Below, piece after piece: positions 17,243-26,713 of a DNA stretch of 64,000 bases. The notes beneath the pieces were generated by a model. That model was not told the DNA's origin. It saw only the letters and a list, made by a program, of their open reading frames with translations, and did not search any database. Source of the stretch: Larkinella sp. C7 (GTDB taxonomy: Bacteria > Bacteroidota > Bacteroidia > Cytophagales > Spirosomataceae); contig NZ_VBSL01000004.1 in assembly GCF_006149005.1 (NCBI RefSeq), positions 372,001 through 436,000 on the forward strand, in the 5' to 3' direction. Within the stretch, counting starts at the first letter, position 1. Each line of letters begins with the position of its first letter. The translations under genes and the position numbers were made by a program.

Positions 17243-19435
17243 TCAATTCGCTTCCGTGATTTCCAGCACCACGCTGGCCCGGCGCGCATCGACCGCAGGG
17301 TTAAAGCCAACCGTCATCAAATAATCGCCCGAATAAACCGTCTGATTGCGGTTAATCGGTGAATTGGTGCCCGGATACACGTTTACTTCCTGAATCCGGT
17401 ACTTCTTCGCCGGATGCAAACCGCTCAACCGAATGGCTCCCTGGCTGCCTTCCCGGTAGCGGTTTCCGACCAGGTAGTTAAACCACATGGCTTTGTCCTG
17501 TTTTTCACTCACGTACAGCAACGAAGCCATGTCGGAAGTCTGCGGGGAAACCAGCCGGAACAGGTCGCCTTTCCAGATTACCTCCTTCACCCGGCTGTAG
17601 GTTTTCAGCGCGTCCTGGCTGAAGGCCAGTTCTTTTTCGTCGAGCTTGCTTACCACAATATCGTACCCCATTTTACCCATCATGGCGACATCGGTGCGGA
17701 ATTTGATCGGTTGTTTACCCCAGTCGGTGATGTGGTTACACATTGCGATGGCGGGAAAGAAGTAGGAGTAATTCCACTGGATGAAAATGCGTTCCAGACC
17801 ATCGGTGTTGTCGCTCGGCCAGAATTCCGTAAAGTATTTCATGGCCCCATAATCGACCCGGCCACCTCCGCCGGAGCACAGCATCAGCGGCAGGGTTGGG
17901 TATTTCACCCGCAATTTTTCAAGCACCTTATACAGTCCCTGAACGTACTCCACATACAGGTGTGACGGGTTGGGGTTGGTCGCTGAATAGGCGTTGTAAA
18001 TCACCGCATTACAGTCCCATTTGATGTAGCCCAGTGTCGGGTTTTTGGTCAGAATGCCGTCGACGACGCCGTAGACAAAATCCTGTACCTTCGGATTGGA
18101 CAAATCCAGGACCAACTGATTCCGGAAATAGTATTCCGGGCGGTTGGGCAGTTTAATCACCCAGTCGGGATGTTTTTCGTAGAGTTCGCTTTTCGGGCTG
18201 ACCATTTCCGGTTCCAGCCAGATCCCGAATTTGATGCCCGCGCTTTCGGCTTCTTTCACCAGATAGCCCAGACCGTGCGGGAGTTTCTGCTTGTTTTCCT
18301 GCCAGTCGCCGAGGCCGGTGTGGTCGTCGTTGCGGGGGTATTTGTTGGCAAACCAGCCGTCATCCAGCAGGAATAAGTCAACGCCCAACTTTTTGCCGTC
18401 CTTGAATAAAGTCGTCAGTTTTTCCTCGTTGAAGTCGAAATAGGTCGCTTCCCAGTTGTTTAACAGTGTTAACCGATTGCCTTCGCCCTGCGGAATGCGG
18501 TGTTTTCGCGCCCAGCGGTGCAAATTCCGACTAGCTTGTCCTTTGCCCGAATCCGAATACGTATACAGAAAAGCCGGGGTGACAAATTCCTTATCCGGTG
18601 CCAGCATATACTCCGAAGCATACGGATTAATGCCCGCAATCAGCCGCAGATTTTGCAGCGGATCGACTTCGAACTGAATCTGATAATTCCCCGACCAGGC
18701 CAATGTTCCGGCGATTACTTCACCGGTTTCTTCCTCCGCCGGTTTGTTCAGCGACAGCAGGAAGGAGGGCGGCTGGAACAAATGGGCGCGGGTTCCGAGC
18801 TTCGAATCGAGTACTTTCAGCCCCGCCGTCAATGGGATTTCTTCGGGATTCATCTCCTTCGCCCAGTCGCCGTGGAAGTGGGTCAGGTAATAGTTTTTTG
18901 CGGGGATGTAGAGATTGGCCGACGCGTATTTCTGCAAACGAACGGTTTTTTTCTCCGTATGGCGAATACTGGACCATTGTTCGATCACATCTTCCTGCTG
19001 ATAGGCTTTGTAAAACAGCTTTACTTCAAACGGATACTGGGGATCTTTCAGGAAAACCGTGGTCAGAACAACGCCGTCGGAAACCGTCTGCGTTTCGTGC
19101 CGGACGTATTTGAGGTCGGAGGAAGGATTGCCGTCGGCGTGGGCAACCTGAAGCGCCGGTTCGAGCAAATTGCGTGCCCCCGCTGGCGTATAGGCTGAAT
19201 TGTAAAGTTGCGTGTAATCTTCTCCGCGCTTTCCATTGTCTGATAAAAGGCCGTATTCGGCGGGAATTTGAAGCCGTTTTCCGAGGTGGATAATCGTGGG
19301 ATCACCCGCTTTGTCGATCCGGATGACCAGCGCAGTCCGCTGGGTTTCGATGGCAATTTGGGTGTCGCCGGGGGCTTTCGGGTTGGCAACAGCGTTGAGG
19401 CAAAGAAAGGTTAGGAAAATGCAAAAGTTTCTCAT
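17243..19435 (-). CDS. GH36 alpha-galactosidase, exported
   Basis: A 730-residue GH36 (melibiase) enzyme with an N-terminal signal peptide (MRNFCIFLTFLCLNAVANP). The domain order is normal: an N-terminal beta-sandwich, a TIM barrel and a C-terminal beta domain. LLNNWEATYFDFNEEKL and DLFLLDDGWF mark the barrel. The nucleophile is the Asp of YIKWDCN (near residue 472) and the acid/base is the Asp of FWPSDNTD (near 541), following LMLCSGGGGRVDYG. It cleaves terminal alpha-galactose from oligosaccharides or polysaccharides in the periplasm or outside. The start at 19435 is preferred to 19468 because it begins the signal sequence directly. No sugar transporter is adjacent. Confidence 0.95.
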   Translation of the reverse strand: MRNFCIFLTFLCLNAVANPKAPGDTQIAIETQRTALVIRIDKAGDPTIIHLGKRLQIPAEYGLLSDNGKRGEDYTQLYNSAYTPAGARNLLEPALQVAHADGNPSSDLKYVRHETQTVSDGVVLTTVFLKDPQYPFEVKLFYKAYQQEDVIEQWSSIRHTEKKTVRLQKYASANLYIPAKNYYLTHFHGDWAKEMNPEEIPLTAGLKVLDSKLGTRAHLFQPPSFLLSLNKPAEEETGEVIAGTLAWSGNYQIQFEVDPLQNLRLIAGINPYASEYMLAPDKEFVTPAFLYTYSDSGKGQASRNLHRWARKHRIPQGEGNRLTLLNNWEATYFDFNEEKLTTLFKDGKKLGVDLFLLDDGWFANKYPRNDDHTGLGDWQENKQKLPHGLGYLVKEAESAGIKFGIWLEPEMVSPKSELYEKHPDWVIKLPNRPEYYFRNQLVLDLSNPKVQDFVYGVVDGILTKNPTLGYIKWDCNAVIYNAYSATNPNPSHLYVEYVQGLYKVLEKLRVKYPTLPLMLCSGGGGRVDYGAMKYFTEFWPSDNTDGLERIFIQWNYSYFFPAIAMCNHITDWGKQPIKFRTDVAMMGKMGYDIVVSKLDEKELAFSQDALKTYSRVKEVIWKGDLFRLVSPQTSDMASLLYVSEKQDKAMWFNYLVGNRYREGSQGAIRLSGLHPAKKYRIQEVNVYPGTNSPINRNQTVYSGDYLMTVGFNPAVDARRASVVLEITEAN

Positions 19436-19683
19436 GATAGCACGAAGTATAGGCCGCAAAGCTAACAAAAGTAACTGTACAGGGCTTAATCAAAACCGTA
19501 CCGGGCCCAAAAACCGGCAAAATTTAACGGACAGCCCGGTCCGTTTGTCCACCGAACGGAAAATCGTCAATCCTCATCGCTGTTGTGCTACGATTTATAA
19601 ATCTGACAAGTTCTTGCCCATCCATTCGCATTTCCTGCTATCTTGTTAGAAAATAGGAGGTTAGTTTTATTCAGGTCGTCGTT

Positions 19684-20235
19684 ATGGACAAAATTCAGCT
19701 TTCGAGAAGTTATTTGAAAAGGCCAACGTATGCCATTTACTCCCTGTTGTTCGCAGCCCTTTTGTTTGAAATCACAAACTGGGTCATTCTTCCCGAAAGA
19801 AAACTTAAAATGGTAGAGAGTTATGGTGGTATATTAGGTTACCTCTACATTGTCATTCGAGGAGGTATTCTGCCTGAGCTTGTTACGCTTTCAATCGTAG
19901 TGGCTTTGATAGACGGTGTTCATAAGGTATTGAAAATCAAAGAATTTAATCTCTCATGGGGGTCGTTGCTACGCTATAATCTGTATTTTTTGCCCGTCAT
20001 GTTGCTGGCTTTTTTCGTATTCAACCCCATTACGCAATCCGTCCGGTATTTGTTAGTCGAGTTTCCCCGCTACGATCTAACATCCTTTTGGGAAAATTTC
20101 ATTGTGGGTACCTACACCTGGAAATTCTATTTCAGATCGCTGGTAGTCGTCCTTCTACTGGGCTATTTTGCGCTCAACAGCTCACTGCTTCGCGATTTCA
20201 TTAAGGCTTGCCGTAACCCGGTACTCGCTCAATAA
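19684..20235 (+). CDS. Four-helix membrane protein of unknown function
   Basis: A 183-residue protein with four hydrophobic segments (about 17-37, 53-77, 97-117, 143-163), for example YSLLFAALLFEITNWVILP and LVVVLLLGYFALNSSLL. I recognise no family motif. The layout resembles the N-terminal membrane part of some Bacteroidota LytTR-type regulators, but no DNA-binding domain follows, so it could be a truncated relative. The coding sequence is visibly richer in A+T than its neighbours, and a strong AGGAGG lies unusually far (22 bp) before the ATG. Both are mild hints of separate origin. It is convergent with the ridA-like gene. Confidence 0.65.
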   Translation: MDKIQLSRSYLKRPTYAIYSLLFAALLFEITNWVILPERKLKMVESYGGILGYLYIVIRGGILPELVTLSIVVALIDGVHKVLKIKEFNLSWGSLLRYNLYFLPVMLLAFFVFNPITQSVRYLLVEFPRYDLTSFWENFIVGTYTWKFYFRSLVVVLLLGYFALNSSLLRDFIKACRNPVLAQ

Positions 20236-20242
20236 CCCAAAA

Positions 20243-20279
20243 TCCCCTCCGCAGCACCAGATCGGCAGCGGGGAGGGGA
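20243..20279. terminator. Hairpin between convergent genes
   Basis: TCCCCTCCGC (20243-20252) pairs with GCGGGGAGGGGA (20268-20279) with a small bulge, giving a GC-rich stem and a 15-base loop. It sits between the stops at 20235 (+) and 20298 (-), so it is probably a bidirectional terminator. There is no long T tract on the plus side (TTTGCTTT). Confidence 0.55.
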
Positions 20280-20297
20280 CTTTGCTTTAAAAAACGC

Positions 20298-20819
20298 TTA
20301 CTGTATTTCAACGATCATCTCCACTTCAACCGCGTAGTCCGATGGCAGTGCAGCCACCCCGACGGCCGAGCGGGCGTGTTTGCCTTTGTCGCCAAACACG
20401 TTTACCAGTAAATCGGAACAGCCATTGACCACTTTGGGATGATCGGCGAAATCGGGAGCGGAGTTGACCATTCCCAATACCTTGACGATGCGTTTGACCT
20501 TGTTGAGATCGCCAATTTCGGCTTTCAGGGACGATAGCAGCCCGATAGCCGACAATTTGGCCGCTTCGTAGCCCTGCTCAACCGTCAGCTCTTTGCCCAG
20601 TTTGCCTTTGATGCCGGTTCCATCGGCCCGGTTGGAGACGTGGCCCGACAGGAAAACCAGGTTGCCGGTGCGGACGGCTTTGACGTAATTCGCCAGGGAT
20701 GCGGTTGGCTTAGCCAGTTCGATGCCCTGCTCTTTTAATTTGGCTTCGACTGATTGTCCGACTGCCACACTAGAAACGATGGACAGACCAATAACAAGAA
20801 CCGTACAGATTTTCCTCAC
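20298..20819 (-). CDS. RidA family protein, exported
   Basis: A 173-residue Rid/YjgF/UK114 protein behind a signal peptide (MRKICTVLVIGLSIVSSVAVG). The family core is present: GNLVFLSGHVSN, then LGKELTVEQGYEAAKLSAI, and the end ARSAVGVAALPSDYAVEVEM, which carries the conserved Arg that binds carboxylate in active RidA enzymes. RidA hydrolyses reactive imines and enamines. Here it is the second gene after a D-amino-acid-oxidase-like lipoprotein (58 bp gap, same strand), whose products would be imino acids. A periplasmic oxidase-plus-deaminase pair is a natural reading, though not proven. Confidence 0.9.
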   Translation of the reverse strand: MRKICTVLVIGLSIVSSVAVGQSVEAKLKEQGIELAKPTASLANYVKAVRTGNLVFLSGHVSNRADGTGIKGKLGKELTVEQGYEAAKLSAIGLLSSLKAEIGDLNKVKRIVKVLGMVNSAPDFADHPKVVNGCSDLLVNVFGDKGKHARSAVGVAALPSDYAVEVEMIVEIQ

Positions 20820-20877
20820 AAAAGGTAAAGTTTATGGTGAATTAATAATGGGTAATCAATTAATAGTAAGGCATTTA

Positions 20878-22011
20878 CTAACTTCTCATTTCCTTCATGA
20901 CCTGCTGAATGGTATCGACAAACTTTTCGGTTACTTCCCGTTTGGGTGTCGTATCCCAGTTGCCGACCAATCCGTTGCCCCCCAGGTAAATTCCGTCTTT
21001 CCGCGAAATGATGCTGGCACCCCGGGCGTTGAGCTTGTAGGTTACCTCGTTCTGCGGAATCAAGCAGGCGAGTTGTCCGGAAATCGGCGTCAATTCCTCG
21101 TCATTGAAGATTTCCTTGGCACCCAGCCCCATGCAGTTGACGACGCACATTTCGGGCAGGGCGTCGATATCTTCCAGTTTTTTGATCTCCTGCACCTTGA
21201 GTTTTCCCCCCAGCATGATAAATGTACTGAGTTGGTGGTGGAGGTAACTCGGAATATTGAACATCATGCTCGACCGCCAGGAAACGTATTTGGCCCCAAA
21301 TGAATGTTCTTTCGGTGTCAGCTCTTTTCGCTCGGGAATCAATCCGGCCAGATGGTAGACCTCACCGCCGATGGCCGGGTCCGTTTGTTGCCGGAACGGT
21401 TCGTTGCTGACCCCATATTCGTCGACCCACGACACAATATCGTCTAATCCAAGCATAAATTGAAACCGCCGGAACGAAAACCGCGTGGCGTTTTCCCACA
21501 AAGCGTGAAATTCGGGCGTAGCCACTTTGGGGTCACACACGCGGGAAGCCGGCGACCAGGTGCCAGTTGCCAGATTACTCGTCACATTGGGCGGCAGGTC
21601 TTTGGTGTAAATGGTAACTTCACAGCCCTTTTCCTGCAACAAGCGGGCCGTAGCCAGTCCCACCGTTCCCGATCCCAAAACCGCCACTTTTTTCTCCCCG
21701 GTCGACAGGACGAGTTCGCGGGCCAGATTGCCGGTTCCCCACGACAGCGACCAGCCGCTGCCGCCGTGGCCGTAGTTGTGAACCAGGGTTTTGCTGCCCA
21801 GTGTTTCCCTGGCGATGCGGGGGCCGGATGCCCGGAAAGGCCGAAGTCCCACGGTTTCTTTCACAATCCGGTCCAGCGAGAGTTTTAGCTTCGGAACGCG
21901 GTGCAGGGGTTGGTTTGCCGTAGCACTCAGGCGGGGGGCGCAGGATGAGACGCCGGAGGCCAGGGCGAGCGAGCTCAGACTGGCCGCGTGAAGAAAATGT
22001 CGACGGTTCAT
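20878..22011 (-). CDS. D-amino-acid-oxidase-like FAD lipoprotein with apparently permuted domain order
   Basis: A 377-residue protein. A twin-arginine-type leader ends in a lipobox-like VSSC (Cys24). Residues 48-94 carry segments that in D-amino acid oxidase stand at the C-terminus: VGLRPFRASGPRIARE and LVHNYGHGGSGWSLSWG. Only after them, at about 109-118, comes the N-terminal Rossmann motif VAVLGSGTVGLATA, then TSNLATGTWSP. The chain ends at DGIYLGGNGLVGNWDTTP plus one helix, exactly where the VGLRP segment normally follows. The order therefore looks circularly permuted. The usual FAD, substrate-Arg and GHGG motifs are all present, so activity is likely. It is the first gene of an operon with the exported RidA. 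Substrate: D-amino acids or glycine-like amines, by family. Confidence 0.85.
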   Translation of the reverse strand: MNRRHFLHAASLSSLALASGVSSCAPRLSATANQPLHRVPKLKLSLDRIVKETVGLRPFRASGPRIARETLGSKTLVHNYGHGGSGWSLSWGTGNLARELVLSTGEKKVAVLGSGTVGLATARLLQEKGCEVTIYTKDLPPNVTSNLATGTWSPASRVCDPKVATPEFHALWENATRFSFRRFQFMLGLDDIVSWVDEYGVSNEPFRQQTDPAIGGEVYHLAGLIPERKELTPKEHSFGAKYVSWRSSMMFNIPSYLHHQLSTFIMLGGKLKVQEIKKLEDIDALPEMCVVNCMGLGAKEIFNDEELTPISGQLACLIPQNEVTYKLNARGASIISRKDGIYLGGNGLVGNWDTTPKREVTEKFVDTIQQVMKEMRS

Positions 22012-22435
22012 AGTCGCAGACCGGACGAATTGCCCGGTTGTTGGTTTGATTGAGTGATGATGAAACGGAAAGATAACCAGATCAGGCTATCTGAAAAGAG
22101 AACTATGCGGCCGGAATAAATATACTATAAATTCCGAAATATCAAAATATACTTTTGGTATTATCGATGATATATCCTATTTATTTTTAGAATTGGCCTA
22201 TTTGGGGGAGGTTGTGGTTTCAGTCGTTGGGCAAATTTTCCAGATCAAGCAAATCCTGTGGTCTGCCGACTGCTTTTTTATTTTAATTAAATCCGGTAGG
22301 TTGATAAAATTGACGGCAGTAACCTATATGGTCAGGACGACTTTGACCACCAATACATTTTTCGTTCCTTGGTATGTCCTCTCGCGAGCGCGCTTTGAAA
22401 ATCTTACGCATAGACCATCTGGTTCGTAAGTGACA
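22012..22435. other. Non-coding gap upstream of the oxidase-RidA operon
   Basis: A 424-bp stretch with no credible gene. The part next to the oxidase gene (22080-22190) is strongly A+T-rich and is the likely promoter region, but I cannot point to a clean -7/-33 pair. An open frame at 22193-22429 shows no coding character. A small hairpin (CAGAT/ATCTG) lies near 22080-22095. Confidence 0.5.
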
Positions 22436-23605
22436 TTACTTCAACAACGCCATCACGGCCTCATCACCGACTACCGCGTTGGCCGGGCGCGGATTGGCGT
22501 CCGTAAAAACCTGCAAATCAGCCGGTTTTAACAGCACATTCGGGCTTTCATCGATGTGGCCGTCTTTCATTACCTTATTCAAATCGAGCTTGAGATGCAG
22601 GGCGAGAAAGCGGTAAGCCGCCGTTCGTTTGGAAGGGCCGAAATCGTGCTTTTCGTTCGGCAGGTGAACATTCTCGACCCGGTTTTTGGCGTTGTAAAAG
22701 CCGTAAATGCGCTGAACGTGCGGAAATTCAACATTCGGCGTGTTTTTGGTCCAGTCACCACCGTCCGAAATCATGATCATGGGGCGGGGAGCGGCCAGGG
22801 CGGCAATCTCAACGTTGTTGGTTTCGTGGGTCGGGCGTTTGTGAATGGGCATGCCACTCTCGCAAACGCAACCCCCGAAGAAGTGCGCCGAAACCATCAC
22901 AACCGGCACCGAAACCTTCACGCGCGAATCCAGGGCCGTGAGCAGAAAGGTCTGCGTTCCTCCGCCGGACTCGCCCGAAACCGCCACCCGTTCAGGATCG
23001 ACTTCCGGCAAACCGGTCAGAAAATCCAGCGCCCGAATGCTGTTCAGCGTCTGCAATTTGGCGGCTTCCGGGAGCTTGTGACTGCACTGTTTCGAATCGC
23101 CATAGCCCAACATATCGTACACGAACACTACCGCACCCATTTTCGCCATCGTGATGCAGCGTTGCTGGGTCTGTTCCACAAACCGGGCGTCGGCATTGGC
23201 AACATGGCCGTGCGGGCAAAGAACGGCGGGCGTTTTACCGTTTATTCCAACCGGTTTATACAGATTTCCGGTTACATAAAAACCGGGTAAACTTTCAAAC
23301 GCCACGTTTTCAACTGTATAGCCAGCCATTTTTCGCAGGCTGTGGCGAATGGGGTTGAGCGGGGCAAAGGCCGGTTTTTCCGGGAGTTTCAGACCGTCTC
23401 GAATTCCCTGCCGGATTTGAGCCGCCCGTTTTTCCCAGGAAGCCCGGTCATGATACGCCAAGGCGCAATTCTGGAGGGATTTTGCACCGTCGGGTTCACT
23501 AAAATAGGCACCCTGCCGCAACTCGGGCCGGTCGGGATTCGGTTGGGCAACCACGCGCAGGGAAAGGAGGGAGAGCAACGAAAGAGCAGCAAACGAAGAT
23601 CGCAT
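22436..23605 (-). CDS. Exported alpha/beta hydrolase, acetylxylan-esterase-like
   Basis: A 389-residue protein with a signal peptide (FAALSLLSLLSLRVVAQP). The fold signals of an alpha/beta hydrolase are present: PAVLCPHGH (oxyanion side), VFVYDMLGYGDS, nucleophile Ser in VSGESGGGTQTF (near 211), and NEKHDFGPSKR, which holds the likely catalytic His. PMIMISDGGDWTKNTP precedes the position of the acid. The closest themes are acetylxylan esterase-like and glucuronoyl-esterase-like hydrolases that remove ester decorations from plant polysaccharides. It lies next to a divergently transcribed sulfatase and sialate O-acetylesterase, consistent with decorated-glycan breakdown. The precise substrate is unknown. 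Confidence 0.82.
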   Translation of the reverse strand: MRSSFAALSLLSLLSLRVVAQPNPDRPELRQGAYFSEPDGAKSLQNCALAYHDRASWEKRAAQIRQGIRDGLKLPEKPAFAPLNPIRHSLRKMAGYTVENVAFESLPGFYVTGNLYKPVGINGKTPAVLCPHGHVANADARFVEQTQQRCITMAKMGAVVFVYDMLGYGDSKQCSHKLPEAAKLQTLNSIRALDFLTGLPEVDPERVAVSGESGGGTQTFLLTALDSRVKVSVPVVMVSAHFFGGCVCESGMPIHKRPTHETNNVEIAALAAPRPMIMISDGGDWTKNTPNVEFPHVQRIYGFYNAKNRVENVHLPNEKHDFGPSKRTAAYRFLALHLKLDLNKVMKDGHIDESPNVLLKPADLQVFTDANPRPANAVVGDEAVMALLK

Positions 23606-23734
23606 TTCAGGTTGAATTTAGGGTTGTGCTAAAGTAAATGTTTTTGGAATGGAGACAAAATAAGATGCGGTTTCCCGTGGACTAATCACGTTTAAAACCG
23701 TTTATTTGCGGTTCGAATCAAAACCGAAACCTTC

Positions 23735-25132
23735 ATGACGTCTTTTTTCAAAACCGCAGGTATATTTTCTCTACTGGTACTATCGACTTTGTATAATGGC
23801 AGGGCGCAATCGGCCAAACAACCCAACTTTATCATCATTCTGGCGGATGATCTGGGGTACGGTGATTTGAGTTGCTACGGTCACCCGACCATTCGAACGC
23901 CCCACCTGGACCGGATGGCCGCTGAAGGAACCCGCTTTACGCAGTTTTACGTGGCCGCTAACGTCTGCACACCCAGTCGGGCGGCTCTGCTGACGGGGCG
24001 CTTACCGATTCGGAACGGGATTTTCGGCAGGCGGGCGGTCTTTTTCCCCAACTCGGCCAACGGGTTGCCGCACAGCGAAATGACGATTGCGAAAGCCCTG
24101 AAAAGCAAAGGCTATCGAACGGGTATCGTCGGAAAATGGCATTTGGGTTCAAAACCGGAGTTTCTGCCTTTGCAGTACGGTTTTGATTCGTATTTCGGAC
24201 TTCCATATTCAAACGACATGGGGAAGGTTGGCCCCATTCCGACGCTGACCATTCCCCTGACTAACAATCCGCCCTTGCCCTTGTACCGGGATAATACCGT
24301 GATCGAAACGGAACCGGATCAGCGATTACTCACCAAACGGTACACTGACGAGGTGCTGAAATTTATTTCGACGAACCAGGGAAAACCGTTTTTTATGTAC
24401 TATGCCAGCCCGTTTCCGCACGTGCCGTTGTATGCTTCGGACGATTTCAGGGGCAAGAGCAAACGCGGTTTGTATGGCGATGTGGTCGAGGAACTGGACT
24501 GGAGTGTGGGGCAGATTCTGAAAAAGCTGAAGGATCTGAAGCTGGATAAAAACACATTCGTCGTTTTTCTGAGCGACAATGGCCCGTGGCTGATCAAAAA
24601 CCGCCTGGAAGAAGAAGGCGGTTCGGCGGGGCCATTGTTTGAAGCGAAAGGGTCAACCTACGAGGGCGGGATGCGCGTCCCGGCCATCGTCTGGGGCCCC
24701 GGCCTGGTGAAAGCCAACACCGTGTCGTCCGCCGTGGCGACGTCGATGGATTTGTTTCCAACCATCCTGAACCTGGCTAAGGTGCCACTGCCGCACGATC
24801 AGGCGCTGGATGGGCAGAACATCAAAGACCTGTTGACCGGCCAAAAGGACAAGGTGACCGATCTGGTGTATTATTACGATTCCGACCGGTTGTACGCCAT
24901 TCGCAAAGGTCCCTGGAAGGCCCATTTTACCACCCATCCGTCGTACTCGCTGGAAGCCCCGGTGCCGCACGACCCGGCGCTGCTGTATAATCTGGAAGTA
25001 GATCCCGGCGAACGCTATGAGGTGGGCCGCAAACACCCCGAAATTCTGGCGGAGCTGAAAAAGGAGTATGAAAAACACCGGGCGGGGGTGGTGCCGGTAG
25101 CGCCCTTGCTGGATGCCATTGTGGAGAAATAG
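23735..25132 (+). CDS. Sulfatase (type I, formylglycine-dependent), exported
   Basis: A 465-residue arylsulfatase-family enzyme with a signal peptide (IFSLLVLSTLYNGRAQ). Metal ligands ILADDLGYGD (Asp38, Asp39) and the sulfatase signature VCTPSRAALLTGR are intact. Cys78 in C-T-P-S-R is the residue oxidised to formylglycine by a maturase that is not in this window. VGKWHLGS and SDNGPW (further metal and active-site residues) follow, and a typical C-terminal subdomain ends the chain. It hydrolyses sulfate esters on glycans or small molecules. It is followed at 64 bp by a sialate O-acetylesterase gene on the same strand, probably one operon for decorated glycans. Confidence 0.95.
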   Translation: MTSFFKTAGIFSLLVLSTLYNGRAQSAKQPNFIIILADDLGYGDLSCYGHPTIRTPHLDRMAAEGTRFTQFYVAANVCTPSRAALLTGRLPIRNGIFGRRAVFFPNSANGLPHSEMTIAKALKSKGYRTGIVGKWHLGSKPEFLPLQYGFDSYFGLPYSNDMGKVGPIPTLTIPLTNNPPLPLYRDNTVIETEPDQRLLTKRYTDEVLKFISTNQGKPFFMYYASPFPHVPLYASDDFRGKSKRGLYGDVVEELDWSVGQILKKLKDLKLDKNTFVVFLSDNGPWLIKNRLEEEGGSAGPLFEAKGSTYEGGMRVPAIVWGPGLVKANTVSSAVATSMDLFPTILNLAKVPLPHDQALDGQNIKDLLTGQKDKVTDLVYYYDSDRLYAIRKGPWKAHFTTHPSYSLEAPVPHDPALLYNLEVDPGERYEVGRKHPEILAELKKEYEKHRAGVVPVAPLLDAIVEK

Positions 25133-25196
25133 ACGGTTTTATGGCGGAATACCACTTACTTTGCGATCCTGAAAGGAACTTCCTGAACCGTCTTTG

Positions 25197-26609
25197 ATGA
25201 ACCGCATGAAAAAGATACTCGCACTCGTATTGCTGGCTACGACCTCCTGGGCCAATGTCACCTTGCCGTCTATTTTAAACTCCAACATGGTGCTGCAACA
25301 GCAGACCGACATCATGATCTGGGGCTGGGCTGATCCGACGGAGAAGGTGACGGTTTCGGCCAGTTGGGAAAGCCGGCCGGTGAGCACCACCTGCACCGAC
25401 AATGCCATCTGGAAGGTGAGTCTGCGGACCCCCCAAGCCGGTGGACCCTACACAATCACGATCAATGGCTATAATAAAGTTGAATTGACCAACATCCTGA
25501 TTGGCGAGGTGTGGCTCTGTTCCGGGCAGTCGAACATGGAAATGACGGCGAGCGGGGGCGCAAAAGATGCCCGCGCCGAGTTGCCAACGGCGTTCAATGC
25601 CAACATCCGGTTCTTCAAAATTCCGAAACGGGCCGCGGATTCACCCCAGGTTGATGTTCGGGGCAACTGGGCGGTTTGCGATTCGCTGACGATGAAGTAT
25701 TTCAGCGCGGTCGGTTATTTTTTCGGGAAGAAACTACAGAACACCCTGAACGTTCCCATCGGTCTGATCGATATGTCGTGGGGCGGTTCGTTCATGGATT
25801 CCTGGGTGCCGGAACCCATCGCGATGCTTTACCCGGAAACCCGCCGGTCGGCCCAAACGATGCCGAAAGCCCCCTGGGCACCCAATAAACCGGGCGTGCT
25901 TTACAACGGCATGGCCGCACCGATCACCTCGTTTCCGATTGCGGGCGTAATTTGGTACCAGGGCGAAGCCAACCGCCACGATGCCTCGGCCTACTACAAA
26001 CTGACGCACGCGCTGGTGGACTCCTGGCGGGGCGTCTGGCAAAAGGATTTTCCGTTCTATTACGTCCAAATTGCTCCATATACCTACGGCGATAAATACC
26101 AGACCGCAGCCACGCGGGAAAGCCAGACGAAGGCGATGGATATTCCGAAATCCGGCATGATCGTGACAACGGATCTGGTGGACAACCTGAAGGATATTCA
26201 CCCGGCTTATAAAAAAGAAGTGGGCAACCGGCTGGCTAAATGGGCGTTGGCGGAAACCTACGGCCAGAATGTGGGATTGTATAAAAGTCCGCAATACCGT
26301 TCGATGCAGGTGGACGGCAATAAAATCCGGATTACGTTCGACCACGCGCCCAACGGCTTGATCGCCAAGGGAACAGACATTGCCGAGCTGGAAATTGCGG
26401 AAGCCGACAAAGTGTTTTCGAAAGCGCAGGCCCGCATCAAAGGAAATACGCTGGAGGTTTGGGCCGAGAACATCAAAAATCCGGTGGCAGTGCGGTTTGC
26501 ATTCCGCGATGCCCCGGTGCCAAACCTCTTTAGCAAGGAAGGGCTGCCGGTGATTCCGTTTCGCACGGATGCGTGGGATTTGGGGTTAATTTCTGCCCCG
26601 AAGCCATAG
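25197..26609 (+). CDS. Sialate O-acetylesterase family SGNH hydrolase, exported
   Basis: A 470-residue enzyme of the SASA/sialate O-acetylesterase family. A signal peptide (MKKILALVLLATTSWA) begins at either ATG 25197 or ATG 25206; both are preceded by a GAAAGGAA-like purine tract. The catalytic blocks are visible: VWLCSGQSNMEM (nucleophile Ser, near 112), GVIWYQGEANRHD, and DIHPAYKKEVGNRLA carrying the Asp-x-His pair. Such enzymes de-acetylate sialic acids or plant-glycan sugars. It lies downstream of the sulfatase on the same strand, suggesting joint removal of glycan decorations. Confidence 0.92.
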   Translation: MNRMKKILALVLLATTSWANVTLPSILNSNMVLQQQTDIMIWGWADPTEKVTVSASWESRPVSTTCTDNAIWKVSLRTPQAGGPYTITINGYNKVELTNILIGEVWLCSGQSNMEMTASGGAKDARAELPTAFNANIRFFKIPKRAADSPQVDVRGNWAVCDSLTMKYFSAVGYFFGKKLQNTLNVPIGLIDMSWGGSFMDSWVPEPIAMLYPETRRSAQTMPKAPWAPNKPGVLYNGMAAPITSFPIAGVIWYQGEANRHDASAYYKLTHALVDSWRGVWQKDFPFYYVQIAPYTYGDKYQTAATRESQTKAMDIPKSGMIVTTDLVDNLKDIHPAYKKEVGNRLAKWALAETYGQNVGLYKSPQYRSMQVDGNKIRITFDHAPNGLIAKGTDIAELEIAEADKVFSKAQARIKGNTLEVWAENIKNPVAVRFAFRDAPVPNLFSKEGLPVIPFRTDAWDLGLISAPKP

Positions 26610-26713
26610 GAATGGGGATATAAGTGCTTTCGGGATTTTCAACAAATGAATCGACTTGTTTGTTTGTAAATTAAGCAAACAAAACCAGTTGGTACTAAGC
26701 GATCAAGAATTTT

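Noticed and set aside
22193-22429. A 78-codon frame in the gap before the esterase gene
   Set aside because: No coding character, no upstream signal, and antisense to the 3' flank of a real gene; treated as non-coding.
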